DNA from: Streptomyces bambusae
Lineage (GTDB): Bacteria > Actinomycetota > Actinomycetes > Streptomycetales > Streptomycetaceae
Assembly: GCF_019400985.1 (NCBI RefSeq)
Contig: NZ_WTFF01000003.1
Span: 1 to 64,000 of the forward strand
Direction: 5' to 3'
DNA: 64,000 nucleotides
Under the pieces are notes generated by a model. That model saw only the letters and a list, made by a program, of their open reading frames with translations, ran no database searches and was not told where the DNA came from. The translations under genes were made by a program, and so were the position numbers. Of the stretch, positions 26,879-35,326 are shown in pieces (the stretch's first letter is position 1; every line of letters starts with the position of its first letter).

Positions 26879-28483
26879 ATGAACAGCATCAACCGCCGCT
26901 CCGTCCTGCTCGCCGGGCTCGGTGCCGTCGGCGCGGGCGCACTCGCCGCCTGCAGCAACTCCGCCGGCACCCCCGGCCTGGTCAGCCCGTCCGGCTCCCA
27001 GGTCGCCCACGCGGAGAAGAAGCGGGCCGGCACCGGCAGGCAGCACAGGATCACCCTGACCGCGGCGCCCGCCGTGCTCGACCTGGGCGGCGGTATCAGG
27101 GCCAGGACCTGGGCCTTCGACGGACGGGCCCCCGGCAGGGAAGTACGGCTCTCCGCCGGAGACACCCTGGCCGCCGAGCTGTCCAACCAGCTCCCGGACA
27201 AGACCGCCACCTCGATCCACTGGCACGGCATCGCCCTGCGCAACGACATGGACGGCGTACCCCCGGCCACCCAGACCGCCGTACGGGCCGGCAGCAACTT
27301 CACCTACCGGTTCATCGCCGACGCCCCCGGCACCTACTTCTTCCACCCGCACGTCGGCGTCCAGCTCGACCGTGCACTGTACGCCCCGCTGATCGTCGAG
27401 GACCCGCGCGAGCCGCTCGCGTACGACGACGAATGGGTCGTCGTCCTCGATGACTGGGTCGACGGCGTCACCGGCACCCCGGACGAGGTCTTCGCCGAGC
27501 TCGGCCGCGGCATGGGCGGCATGGACATGGGCGACGGCTCCGGCATGGAGGGCCACGACATGCACCACATGGGGAACACGGGCGGTGATACGGCGGCCGC
27601 GTCCTCGTCCCCGTCCTCGGCCCCGTCGCCGGGCGGCATGTCGGGCAGGTTCATGCTCATGGGCGCCGAAAGCGACCTGCTCGGCGGCGACGCGGGCGAT
27701 GTGAAGTACCCGTACCACCTGGTCAACGGCCGGATCCCGGCCGACCCCGACGTCTACACCGGCAAGCCCGGGAAGAAGGTGCGGCTGCGGATCATCAATG
27801 CCGGCTCCGACACCGCCTACCGCGTCGCCCTCGGCGGCCACCGGCTGACCGTCACCCACACCGACGGCTTCCCGGTCCAGCACCAGCAGACGGACGCCCT
27901 GCTCATCGGCATGGGCGAACGCTACGACGTCCTGGTCACCCTCGGTGACGGAGTCTTCCCCCTGGTCGCCGCTGCCGAAGGCAAGAACACGGGCGGCCTC
28001 GCCCTGGTCCGCACCGGCTCCGGCAGCGCCCCGTCGGCGACCGTACGGCCGAAGGAACTCGACGGTCTGATCATGACCGCGTCACAGCTGCGATCGGCGG
28101 ACGACGTGCGCCTGAAGTCCGCCCCGGCCGACGTCACGCACCAGATCAAGCTCACCGGCGGCATGGCGCGGTACAACTGGGCGATCAACGGCAAGCCGTT
28201 CGACATGACCGCCCCGGACGCCGCCCCGATCGTGGTCGAGGAGGGCCGGCGGGTGCGCCTGGACTTCGTCAACGACACCACGATGTGGCACCCGATGCAC
28301 CTGCACGGCCACACCTACCAGCTCGGCGACACGGGGCCGCGCAAGGACACCGCAATCGTGCTGCCGAAGACGAAGCTGTCCGTCTTCTTCGACGCCGACA
28401 ACCCCGGCCAGTGGATGCTGCACTGCCACAACGCGTACCACGGCGAGGCCGGGATGATGACGAACATCGCCTACCGCTCATGA
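26879..28483 (+). CDS. Multicopper oxidase (laccase/CueO-like), Tat-type lipoprotein
   Basis: Exported oxidase of 534 residues. The N-terminus has twin arginines (RRSVLLAGLGAVG) and ends LAACS, consistent with Tat export and lipid anchoring. Copper motifs are HWHG (about 115), FFHPHVG (about 155), HPMHLHGH (about 470) and HCHNAYHGEAGM (about 515). A Met/His-rich insert (MGGMDMGDGSGMEGHDMHHM) resembles the copper-binding loop of CueO. It likely oxidises cuprous ions or phenolics in copper defence. It follows the DUF6153-like gene by 76 bp and is closed by a strong hairpin terminator. Confidence 0.9.
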   Translation: MNSINRRSVLLAGLGAVGAGALAACSNSAGTPGLVSPSGSQVAHAEKKRAGTGRQHRITLTAAPAVLDLGGGIRARTWAFDGRAPGREVRLSAGDTLAAELSNQLPDKTATSIHWHGIALRNDMDGVPPATQTAVRAGSNFTYRFIADAPGTYFFHPHVGVQLDRALYAPLIVEDPREPLAYDDEWVVVLDDWVDGVTGTPDEVFAELGRGMGGMDMGDGSGMEGHDMHHMGNTGGDTAAASSSPSSAPSPGGMSGRFMLMGAESDLLGGDAGDVKYPYHLVNGRIPADPDVYTGKPGKKVRLRIINAGSDTAYRVALGGHRLTVTHTDGFPVQHQQTDALLIGMGERYDVLVTLGDGVFPLVAAAEGKNTGGLALVRTGSGSAPSATVRPKELDGLIMTASQLRSADDVRLKSAPADVTHQIKLTGGMARYNWAINGKPFDMTAPDAAPIVVEEGRRVRLDFVNDTTMWHPMHLHGHTYQLGDTGPRKDTAIVLPKTKLSVFFDADNPGQWMLHCHNAYHGEAGMMTNIAYRS

Positions 28484-28493
28484 CCTCGCGCCC

Positions 28494-28530
28494 GCCCCGG
28501 ACGGCACGCATCGCTCGTGCCGTCCGGGGC
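28494..28530 (+). terminator. Hairpin terminator after the multicopper oxidase
   Basis: A perfect 15-bp GC-rich stem (GCCCCGGACGGCACG and its complement) with a seven-base loop begins 11 bp after the stop codon. There is no T-run, as is normal in streptomycetes. Confidence 0.8.
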
Positions 28531-28610
28531 GCCGGTGGCGGCCGGGCGGCGTGACGGCCTCGGCGCAGTGGAGCGGGAGGGGCGGGCGGCCGAATGCTCG
28601 TCGGAGCGCT

Positions 28611-29750
28611 ATGCCCTCATTGCGTAGATATTCTGAGAGCGTGAACGAGTCTGGACGGCCGCGGCTCCGCCGGCGCCCCGGCCCGGGAAGACTTGTGCGG
28701 CTGTCGCCGGTCATCCTGACCGTCGTCATCGCCAGCCTGGCGTACAGCACACCGCCCGAAATGGCCTTCAGCCGCCTCCTGCCCGCCGCGCCAGCCCTCG
28801 CCGCCGCCATGTGGCCGGTCCTGCCCACCGTCCTCCTCGGGACGGTCTGCCTCTTCCTGATGATCGGCCTCAGTTTCGTCTTCCCCGATCTGGGAACGTG
28901 GTGGACGGCCGCCGGGATCATCGCGGTCACCGTGGCCGCCGCGTACGGAAGCCATGTCCGGCTCCAGCGCGAGCGCACCCTCTTTCACGTACGGCTCGTC
29001 GCCGACGCGGCGCAGCAGGTGGTGCTGAGCCCCATGCCGCGCCGCTTCGGCAGCATCGAGATCGAGTCGCTGTACCTCGCGGCCGCGGCGGAGGCCAGCA
29101 TCGGCGGGGACTTCTACGAGGCGGCCGACACGCCGTACGGGGTCAGGCTGCTCATCGGCGACGTACGGGGCAAGGGCCTGCCGGCCGTGGGGGCGGCCGC
29201 GGCGATCGTCAACGCCTTCCGGGAGGCGGCCTACGGCGAGCCCGACCTGGTGAACGTCGCACGCCGGCTGGATGCCAGCAGCACCCGTTACAACGCCGCC
29301 TTTCCCCCCGAGGGGCCGATGGAGCGCTTCGCCACGGCCCTGCTCGTCGAGATTCCGCACGGGGGCAGACGCATCGGCATCCTCAACTGCGGGCACCCCC
29401 CGCCGATGCTCCTGAACCACGGGAAACTCCGTGTCCTGGAGACCGCCGATCCCTCGCCACTGCTCAGCCTCGCGGGGCTGATCGGCGATGACTACAGCGT
29501 CGACACGTTCGACTTCGCCCCCGGTGACCTGCTGCTCCTCTATACCGACGGGATCGCCGAGGCCCGCTCCCGCGACGGCGAGTTCTTCCCGCTGGCGGCC
29601 TGGATGGGGCGACAGCCCCCGACCCCGCCGCGCGACCTGCTCGCGGCCCTTCACCGGGACCTCCTGCACTACAGCAGAGGACGCCTCGACGACGACATCG
29701 CCGCCCTCGCCGTACGTCTGTGCGAACCGCGGGGCGCGGAGTCCCGGTGA
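28611..29750 (+). CDS. Membrane PP2C/SpoIIE-type serine phosphatase
   Basis: Protein of 379 residues with about four N-terminal membrane helices and a cytoplasmic SpoIIE/PP2C catalytic domain. Metal-binding motifs are visible as SIGGDFYEA, IGDVRGKGLPAVG and YTDGIAEAR, with a final DDDIAAL. It lacks the PAS/GAF and kinase modules of the larger phosphatase at 9019-11856. The start is uncertain: ATG 28611 is used, but GTG 28551 and GTG 28641 are in frame and no site is strong. It faces the CopA gene tail to tail. Confidence 0.85.
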   Translation: MPSLRRYSESVNESGRPRLRRRPGPGRLVRLSPVILTVVIASLAYSTPPEMAFSRLLPAAPALAAAMWPVLPTVLLGTVCLFLMIGLSFVFPDLGTWWTAAGIIAVTVAAAYGSHVRLQRERTLFHVRLVADAAQQVVLSPMPRRFGSIEIESLYLAAAAEASIGGDFYEAADTPYGVRLLIGDVRGKGLPAVGAAAAIVNAFREAAYGEPDLVNVARRLDASSTRYNAAFPPEGPMERFATALLVEIPHGGRRIGILNCGHPPPMLLNHGKLRVLETADPSPLLSLAGLIGDDYSVDTFDFAPGDLLLLYTDGIAEARSRDGEFFPLAAWMGRQPPTPPRDLLAALHRDLLHYSRGRLDDDIAALAVRLCEPRGAESR

Positions 29751-29775
29751 GGCCGCCCCACGCGACGCGGACCGG

Positions 29776-32553
29776 TCAGGTGCTGGTGGGCCCGGTGTCC
29801 GGATCGCCGGGTCCCGCGTGCGTCGTGGTGGGGGCGGGCGCCGGAGCCGGTCCGGTGTAGCGGCTCGGGTCGGCGTCGAAGGCCGCCGCGCAGCGCGCTG
29901 AGCAGAAGTAGTAGGTGCCGGTGCTGGTCCGCCGTTGCTCGGCGGCGCTCTCAGGGGCCAGGCGCATGCCGCACACGACGTCCACGACCTCCCTGGCTGC
30001 CGGCCGGTCGGCGCCGGTCTCGACCCGGGGCCGGACGCGGGCCGGCCGGGCCTGCGGAAGCGGGGCCGGGTGCCAGCGGCGCAGGCGGGAGGCGTTGGTG
30101 ACGACGGACAGCGAGCTCAGCGCCATGGCGGCCGCGGCGATGACGGGGCTGAGGCGGATGCCCCACACGGGGTAGAGGACGCCGGCGGCGAGGGGAACGC
30201 CGATGGCGTTGTAGACCAGGGCGAAGAACAGGTTCTGCCGGATGTTGCGCATGGTGGCGCGCGAGAGGCGGACTGCGGTGACGACCCCGGTGAGCGACCC
30301 GGAGATGAGGGTGATGTCGGCGGCCTCGATCGCGACGTCGGTGCCGGTGCCGATCGCCAGCCCGACGTCGGCGGCGGCCAGTGCGGGCGCGTCGTTGATG
30401 CCGTCGCCGACCATGCCGACGGTGCGGCCTTCGCCCTGCAGCCGGCGGACCTCGTCGGCCTTGTGCTCGGGCAGGACCTCGGCCAGCACCCGGCCGATGC
30501 CGACCTGGGCGGCGATCGCGGCGGCGGTGCGGGCGTTGTCACCGGTCAGCATGACCACCTCGATGCCGAGCTGCTGCAGGGCGGCGACGGCGGCCGCGGA
30601 GTCGTCCTTGACGGTGTCGGCCACGGCGAGGACCCCGGCCGGGCGGCCGTCGACCGCGGCGAGCACGGGGGTCTTGCCCTCTGCCGACAGCCGGGCGGCG
30701 TGCGGGTCCAGGGCGGGGGTGGCGATGCCGGCGTCCTGGAGGAGGCGGGAGGTGCCGACGAGGACGGTGCGGCCGTCGACGGTCGCGTGGACGCCCTTGC
30801 CGGTGACCGAGTCGAAATTGGTCGCGGCCGGCCAGGACAGCCCGCGCCCGCGGGCACCGGTGACGATGGCCTGGGCCAGCGGGTGCTCACTCGCTTCCTC
30901 GACCGCCGCCACCAGGCCCAGCAGCTGCGCCTCGTCGAAGCCGGATCCGTCCGCGGGCTGTACGTCGGTGAGGACGGGCTTTCCCGCGGTGACGGTGCCG
31001 GTCTTGTCCAGGACGACGGTGTCGAGCTTGTGCGCGGTTTCCAGGGCCTCGGCGGAGCGGATGAGGATGCCGGCCTGGGCGCCCTTGCCGGTGCCGACCA
31101 TCACCGACAGCGGGGTGGCCAGGCCCAGCGCGCAGGGGCAGGCGATGATCAGGACGGCGACCGCCGAGACCAGGGCCAGGGTGAGGGCCGGGGCGGGCCC
31201 GACCGTGAACCAGACGGCGAACGTGCCGATCGCGATGGCGATGACCGCGGGCACGAAGTAGGCGGAGACGGCGTCGGCGAGGCGCTGGATGGGGGCCTTG
31301 GACGCCTGGGCCGCCTGCACCAGGCGGATGATCTGGGCGAGCATCGTGTCCGCGCCGACCTTGGCCGCCCGTACGCGCAGCGATCCCGTGGTGTTGACGG
31401 TGGCACCGATCACCGTGTCCCCGGCCCGCTTGGTGACCGGCATCGGCTCGCCGGTCACCATCGACTCGTCGACGGCGGAGGCACCGGTCACGACGTCGGC
31501 GTCGACGGGGATCTTCTCTCCGGGCCGGATGACGATCTCGTCCCCGACCGTGACGTCCTCGACGGGGATCTCGGTCTCGGTGCCGTCCCGTACGACGCGC
31601 GCGGTACGGGCCTGCAGGCCGAGCAGGGCGCGGATGGCCTCGCCGGTGCCGGCCTTGGCGCGGGCCTCCAGGAGGCGGCCGAGGAGGATGAGGGTGAGGA
31701 TGACCCCGACGGCCTCGTAGTACACCTCGCGCACGTCCTCCGGGAGGAGGCCGGGGGCGAGGGTGACCAGGAGGCTGAAGCCGTAGGCCGCGCTCGTGCC
31801 GAGCGTGATCAGGGAGTTCATGTCGGCGGCGCGGTGGCGCAGCGTGAGCCAGCCGGTCACGTGGATCGGCCGGCCGGTGTAGAACATCACCGGCGTGATC
31901 AGAGCCAGCTGGACCCAGTGGTTCAGCATCCACTGCGGTACCCAGCCGGCGCCGAACAGCTCGTGCGCCATCACCGCGAACAACACCGGCGCGGTGAGCA
32001 CCGCACCCACCACCACCCGACGGGTCAGGTCCTTGATCTCCGCCAGGCGCTCGGCGACGTCCGCGGCCTCCGCCTCGGCCGCCGACCGCTCCACACCGCC
32101 GGCCCCTGAAGGGCCCTGTCCGACGGCGGGTGCGGCGTGGGGGTGGCCGTCCGGACCGGGTGGAGCCTGGGCCTGCTCACCGGGCTCGACCTGGAGGGTG
32201 CCGTGGATCATGTTCATCCCGCAGGCGAAGCCGAAGCTGCCCGGCCGGTCGGGGGTCAGGCGCACGGTGGTGCGGGTGTGGGCGGGGAGCCCGGCGCTCA
32301 CCCGTAGGTCGGGGAAGACGACCCGGGAGGTGCATTCCCCGGATTCCTGCCGGTCGAAGACCAGCTCCAGCGGGGTCCCCTGGCGGACCTTGATCACGTT
32401 GGGGCTGTAGCCGCCGCGTACGGTCACCTCCACCCGCTGTACGCCGCCCTCCAGGCGGGCGGAGCCGGCGCGGCGCGGCGCGAAGAAGAACCAGCCCAGG
32501 CCGGTGATCAGCGCCACAGCGGCCACGACGACAACGACATCCACGGTGCCCAC
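29776..32553 (-). CDS. Copper-type P1B ATPase with fused cupredoxin and YHS domains
   Basis: Membrane metal pump of 925 residues. Residues 1-22 are a membrane helix, followed by a cupredoxin-like domain (about 38-125, ending CGMNMIHG). The pump core has the metal site [10 protein letters not shown] (about 470), phosphorylation site DKTGTVT (about 514), SEHPLAQAI and [13 protein letters not shown]. The C-terminus carries a YHS-type metal-binding domain (VVCGM... [11 protein letters not shown], about 860-895). The usual N-terminal CxxC heavy-metal domain is absent, apparently replaced by the cupredoxin. CPC fits copper(I) export. It is divergent from htpX across two GGGACC/GGGCC-type boxes. Confidence 0.9.
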   Translation of the reverse strand: MGTVDVVVVVAAVALITGLGWFFFAPRRAGSARLEGGVQRVEVTVRGGYSPNVIKVRQGTPLELVFDRQESGECTSRVVFPDLRVSAGLPAHTRTTVRLTPDRPGSFGFACGMNMIHGTLQVEPGEQAQAPPGPDGHPHAAPAVGQGPSGAGGVERSAAEAEAADVAERLAEIKDLTRRVVVGAVLTAPVLFAVMAHELFGAGWVPQWMLNHWVQLALITPVMFYTGRPIHVTGWLTLRHRAADMNSLITLGTSAAYGFSLLVTLAPGLLPEDVREVYYEAVGVILTLILLGRLLEARAKAGTGEAIRALLGLQARTARVVRDGTETEIPVEDVTVGDEIVIRPGEKIPVDADVVTGASAVDESMVTGEPMPVTKRAGDTVIGATVNTTGSLRVRAAKVGADTMLAQIIRLVQAAQASKAPIQRLADAVSAYFVPAVIAIAIGTFAVWFTVGPAPALTLALVSAVAVLIIACPCALGLATPLSVMVGTGKGAQAGILIRSAEALETAHKLDTVVLDKTGTVTAGKPVLTDVQPADGSGFDEAQLLGLVAAVEEASEHPLAQAIVTGARGRGLSWPAATNFDSVTGKGVHATVDGRTVLVGTSRLLQDAGIATPALDPHAARLSAEGKTPVLAAVDGRPAGVLAVADTVKDDSAAAVAALQQLGIEVVMLTGDNARTAAAIAAQVGIGRVLAEVLPEHKADEVRRLQGEGRTVGMVGDGINDAPALAAADVGLAIGTGTDVAIEAADITLISGSLTGVVTAVRLSRATMRNIRQNLFFALVYNAIGVPLAAGVLYPVWGIRLSPVIAAAAMALSSLSVVTNASRLRRWHPAPLPQARPARVRPRVETGADRPAAREVVDVVCGMRLAPESAAEQRRTSTGTYYFCSARCAAAFDADPSRYTGPAPAPAPTTTHAGPGDPDTGPTST

Positions 32554-32616
32554 GGCCTACGCCTCCAGGATCACGTTCGCTTTCCAGGATGCCCCCACTC
32601 CTCCGCCGGCGTCACC

Positions 32617-32632
32617 GGGACCGGTCGGCCCC
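32617..32632 (+). promoter_or_regulatory. DevR/OsdR-like box between copA-like and htpX genes
   Basis: GGGACCGGTCGGCCCC lies 64 bp upstream of the P-type ATPase start and on the htpX side of the same divergent promoter region. Confidence 0.5.
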
Positions 32633-32638
32633 GGCCGA

Positions 32639-32652
32639 GGGCCGGTCGGCCC
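32639..32652 (+). promoter_or_regulatory. Second, related box in the same promoter
   Basis: GGGCCGGTCGGCCC is placed 22 bp (two helical turns) from the first box, centre to centre, so two regulator dimers could bind on one face. Confidence 0.4.
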
Positions 32653-32836
32653 GAGCGACCGCCTTGCCGCGGTGCCACCATGCAGGTGGAGACCCTGCGG
32701 TCACGGGCTGCCGGTCACCGGCTGCCGGTCAGGGCCCGTGCCCTGAGAATGGAACCAGCACGATGTGCCGTGACCTGCGACGGAACGGCGGAACGACGGA
32801 ACGACCGAAGGCGCCGCCGGACCAGGAGGCGACATC

Positions 32837-32878
32837 ATGATCATGCGGATTCCCGGCGAGGGCCGGATCCCGGGGTGA
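32837..32878 (+). CDS. 13-codon leader ORF coupled to htpX
   Basis: An ATG with a perfect AGGAGG eight bases upstream begins a 13-codon frame, MIMRIPGEGRIPG, whose TGA overlaps the htpX ATG (TGATG). The htpX start itself has no ribosome binding site except in this ORF, so htpX is probably translated by re-initiation after the leader. Confidence 0.5.
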   Translation: MIMRIPGEGRIPG

Positions 32879-33798
32879 TGGCGGTGCGCAGCCGTTTCGA
32901 GCCCGACCGGCAGCTGACCGCCCGCATGGCGGTCACGATGTTCCTCCTCGGGCTGGTGTACGTGGCGTTCATCGCCGCGCTGATCGCGCTGCTCAAGTCG
33001 ACCGTCCTGGTCGTCGTCATCGCCGCCGCACTGCTCGGCGCGCAGTTCTGGTACTCCGACCGGATCGCGCTCTACGCCATGCGCGGCCGCATCGTCACAC
33101 CCGAGGAGCAGCCGCTGCTGCACGGGGTCGTGGACCGGCTGTGCGCCGCCGCGGACATGCCCAAACCCCAGGTCGCGGTCTCCGACATGGACCTGCCCAA
33201 CGCGTTCGCCACCGGCCGCAACGCCGACCACGCCGTGGTCTGCGTGACCACCGGCCTCATGCGCCGTCTGGAGACCGAGGAACTCGAAGGCGTCCTCGCA
33301 CACGAACTCTCCCACGTCGCCCACCGCGACGTGGCGGTGATCACCATCGCCTCGTTCCTGGGCGTCATCGCAGGCCTCATCGTCCGTTTCGCCTTCTACT
33401 CCCAGCTGTTCGGCGGACGCAACCGGGACCAGAACACCGCAGTCGTCTTCCTGACGGTGATGGCCGTCTCCGCCCTCGTGTACGCCATCAGCTTCCTGCT
33501 CATCCGGGCCCTGTCCCGCTACCGCGAACTGGCCGCCGACCGGGCCGCGGCCATGCTGACCGCCAAGCCGTCCGTCCTGGCCTCGGCCCTGACCAAGGTC
33601 AGCGGGGACATCGCCCGCATCCCGACGGAGGACCTGCGCACCGCGCAGGCGTTCAACGCGTTCTTCTTCAGCCCCGCCGTCGGCCCCGGCACGGCGGTGG
33701 CCAACCTGTTCTCCACCCACCCCAGCCTGGAACGCCGGCTGGAGGCCCTCGCCGAGATCGCCGCCGAGCTGGGCGGACCGGGCGGCGAGCCGTCGTGA
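32878..33798 (+). CDS. htpX: HtpX-type M48 membrane metalloprotease
   Basis: Membrane zinc protease of 306 residues with two N-terminal helices, the catalytic HELSHVAH motif (about residue 141), two further helices and the third zinc ligand region RELAADRAAAM. HtpX degrades misfolded membrane proteins. It is followed by pspAB, a common actinobacterial pairing linked to envelope stress. ATG 32878 is chosen because upstream in-frame sequence is not protease-like and the TGATG coupling with a short leader is clear. Confidence 0.9.
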   Translation: MAVRSRFEPDRQLTARMAVTMFLLGLVYVAFIAALIALLKSTVLVVVIAAALLGAQFWYSDRIALYAMRGRIVTPEEQPLLHGVVDRLCAAADMPKPQVAVSDMDLPNAFATGRNADHAVVCVTTGLMRRLETEELEGVLAHELSHVAHRDVAVITIASFLGVIAGLIVRFAFYSQLFGGRNRDQNTAVVFLTVMAVSALVYAISFLLIRALSRYRELAADRAAAMLTAKPSVLASALTKVSGDIARIPTEDLRTAQAFNAFFFSPAVGPGTAVANLFSTHPSLERRLEALAEIAAELGGPGGEPS

Positions 33799-33852
33799 GC
33801 CAGCCGTCGCGAGCCGTCGTGAGCGAGCCGTCGTGAGAGGGAGCTGAGGCCC

Positions 33853-34431
33853 GTGGGCTTCTGGGACATGCTGCTCGGCCGGTCCAGACCGGTCAGACCC
33901 GACCTGGACCAGCTCTTCGGCCTCCCCTCGGCGGCCGTCACCCTCCAGGCGGCCATCGGCTTCACCCCGACCGGAGCGGGCTCGGTCTGTTTCGCCTCCA
34001 TCGAGGGCGGCGCCTTCACCCAGGTACAGCAGGAGGTACGGGCCCTGCTGGATGCGGACTCCCAACGCGGCGGCGCACCGGTGGAGTTCAGCCGTGACAC
34101 CTACGGCTACTCGTGGCTGCTCTCCCACCGCGCCCCCGACGACCTGCCCGCGCTGGTGGGGGACCTGCACGCGGTCAACACCGCCTTGCAGGACAGCGGC
34201 TTCGGCCCGCAGCTCCTGTGCTCCCTGGTCTCCTTCCGCGATGCCGAGCTGCGCTCCCTCGCCCTGGTCTACCTCTACAAGCGCGGCACCTTCTACCCCT
34301 TCGCCCCCCTGCCCGGCCACAAGCGCGACAACCCACTGGAACTCCAGGTCAAGGCCGTGATCAAGGACGACCTGCGCATCGAACAGGAGTTGAGCCGATG
34401 GTTCCCGCTGTGGGGAGCCCCCGGCCTGTGA
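33853..34431 (+). CDS. pspAB: PspA-associated protein PspAB
   Basis: Soluble protein of 192 residues beginning with GFWDMLLGRSRPVRPDLDQLF, the characteristic PspAB opening, and ending RIEQELSRWFPLWG. PspAB accompanies the phage-shock/HtpX stress system in actinobacteria; its precise activity is not established. GTG 33853 follows GGGAGCTGAGGCCC. It sits 54 bp after htpX; the gap contains near-exact repeats of GAGCCGTCGTGAGC. Confidence 0.85.
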   Translation: MGFWDMLLGRSRPVRPDLDQLFGLPSAAVTLQAAIGFTPTGAGSVCFASIEGGAFTQVQQEVRALLDADSQRGGAPVEFSRDTYGYSWLLSHRAPDDLPALVGDLHAVNTALQDSGFGPQLLCSLVSFRDAELRSLALVYLYKRGTFYPFAPLPGHKRDNPLELQVKAVIKDDLRIEQELSRWFPLWGAPGL

Positions 34432-34451
34432 AGCACCACGGGAGCCACACC

Positions 34452-35138
34452 ATGACCACCACCACCCGCACCACCGCCCGTACTGCCGCCCGCCGCGCCG
34501 CCCGGACCGGCGCAGCCGCCGCCGTCGTCCTGGCAGCGACCGGCGGGATCACCGCCGCGAGCGCCGCGGGCACCCCCGCCCTCACCCCCGTGGCGGTCCA
34601 CGCCGCGGTCCCGGCCGAAGCCCACAACCAGGCCGACGTCACCTTCGCCCAAGGGATGATCCCCCACCACCGCCAGGCCGTCGCCATGTCCCAGATGGCC
34701 CGCACCCACAACGCCTCCCCGGAGGTCAAGGCGCTCGCCGTCAAGATCCAGAAGGCGCAGCAGCCCGAGATCGACACGATGACCGGCTGGCTGAAGGCAT
34801 GGGGCGAGGAGGTCCCCCGAGGCATGGGGGGCATGGACGGTATGGATGACATGGACGGCATGGATGACATGAACGGCATGGGACGCGACGACGACGCCAC
34901 ATCCATGCCCGGCACGATGAACGACCAGCAGATGATGAAGCTGAACGGCGCCACCGGCCGCGCCTTCGACACCATGTTCCTGACCATGATGATCGAACAC
35001 CACGAGGGCGCCATCGACATGGCCGAGACCGAGCAGAAGGAAGGCTCCTACGCCCCGGCCAAGGACCTCGCCGCCGACATCGTCAAGACCCAGACCGCCG
35101 AGATCGCCCAGATGCGCACCATGCTCGCGTCCCGCTGA
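34452..35138 (+). CDS. Secreted DUF305 protein with Met-rich copper-binding repeat
   Basis: Exported protein of 228 residues: Ala/Thr-rich signal region (about 1-40), then a DUF305 ferritin-like helical domain with FAQGMIPHHRQAV and a second MIEHHEGAIDMA. Between them lies a Met/Asp/Gly run of GMDGMDDMD type. DUF305 proteins are often coded with copper genes and the HH/Met motifs suggest metal binding, here probably periplasm-side copper. GGGAG precedes ATG 34452. It is 20 bp after pspAB and in the same transcription unit. Confidence 0.85.
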   Translation: MTTTTRTTARTAARRAARTGAAAAVVLAATGGITAASAAGTPALTPVAVHAAVPAEAHNQADVTFAQGMIPHHRQAVAMSQMARTHNASPEVKALAVKIQKAQQPEIDTMTGWLKAWGEEVPRGMGGMDGMDDMDGMDDMNGMGRDDDATSMPGTMNDQQMMKLNGATGRAFDTMFLTMMIEHHEGAIDMAETEQKEGSYAPAKDLAADIVKTQTAEIAQMRTMLASR

Positions 35139-35188
35139 GGGCGGAGGGCCGTCCGGGGACGCAGGACGGGCCCGTCCGGCCATCGGCA

Positions 35189-35202
35189 GGGACCCTTGGC
35201 CC
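35189..35202 (+). promoter_or_regulatory. DevR/OsdR-like box upstream of narK
   Basis: GGGACCCTTGGCCC lies 125 bp before the narK ATG and is close to the classical GGGAC-n-GTCCC type. A 14-bp palindrome GGACGGGCCCGTCC at 35164-35177 sits just upstream. Confidence 0.6.
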
Positions 35203-35326
35203 ATGCCGTCGCCGGGTCCCGCTGCGGATCGTGGTCATGGGATGCCGCTGAGCAGGCAAGGGGCCTGCCATGGGCGGGCGGTCCCAGTGGCGTCGTACCG
35301 CCACGCACAGGAAAGGGGCGGACACC

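Noticed and set aside
33797-33840. Near-exact GAGCCGTCGTGAGC repeats between htpX and pspAB
   Set aside because: Short and non-palindromic; likely slippage, with no sign of a regulatory role.
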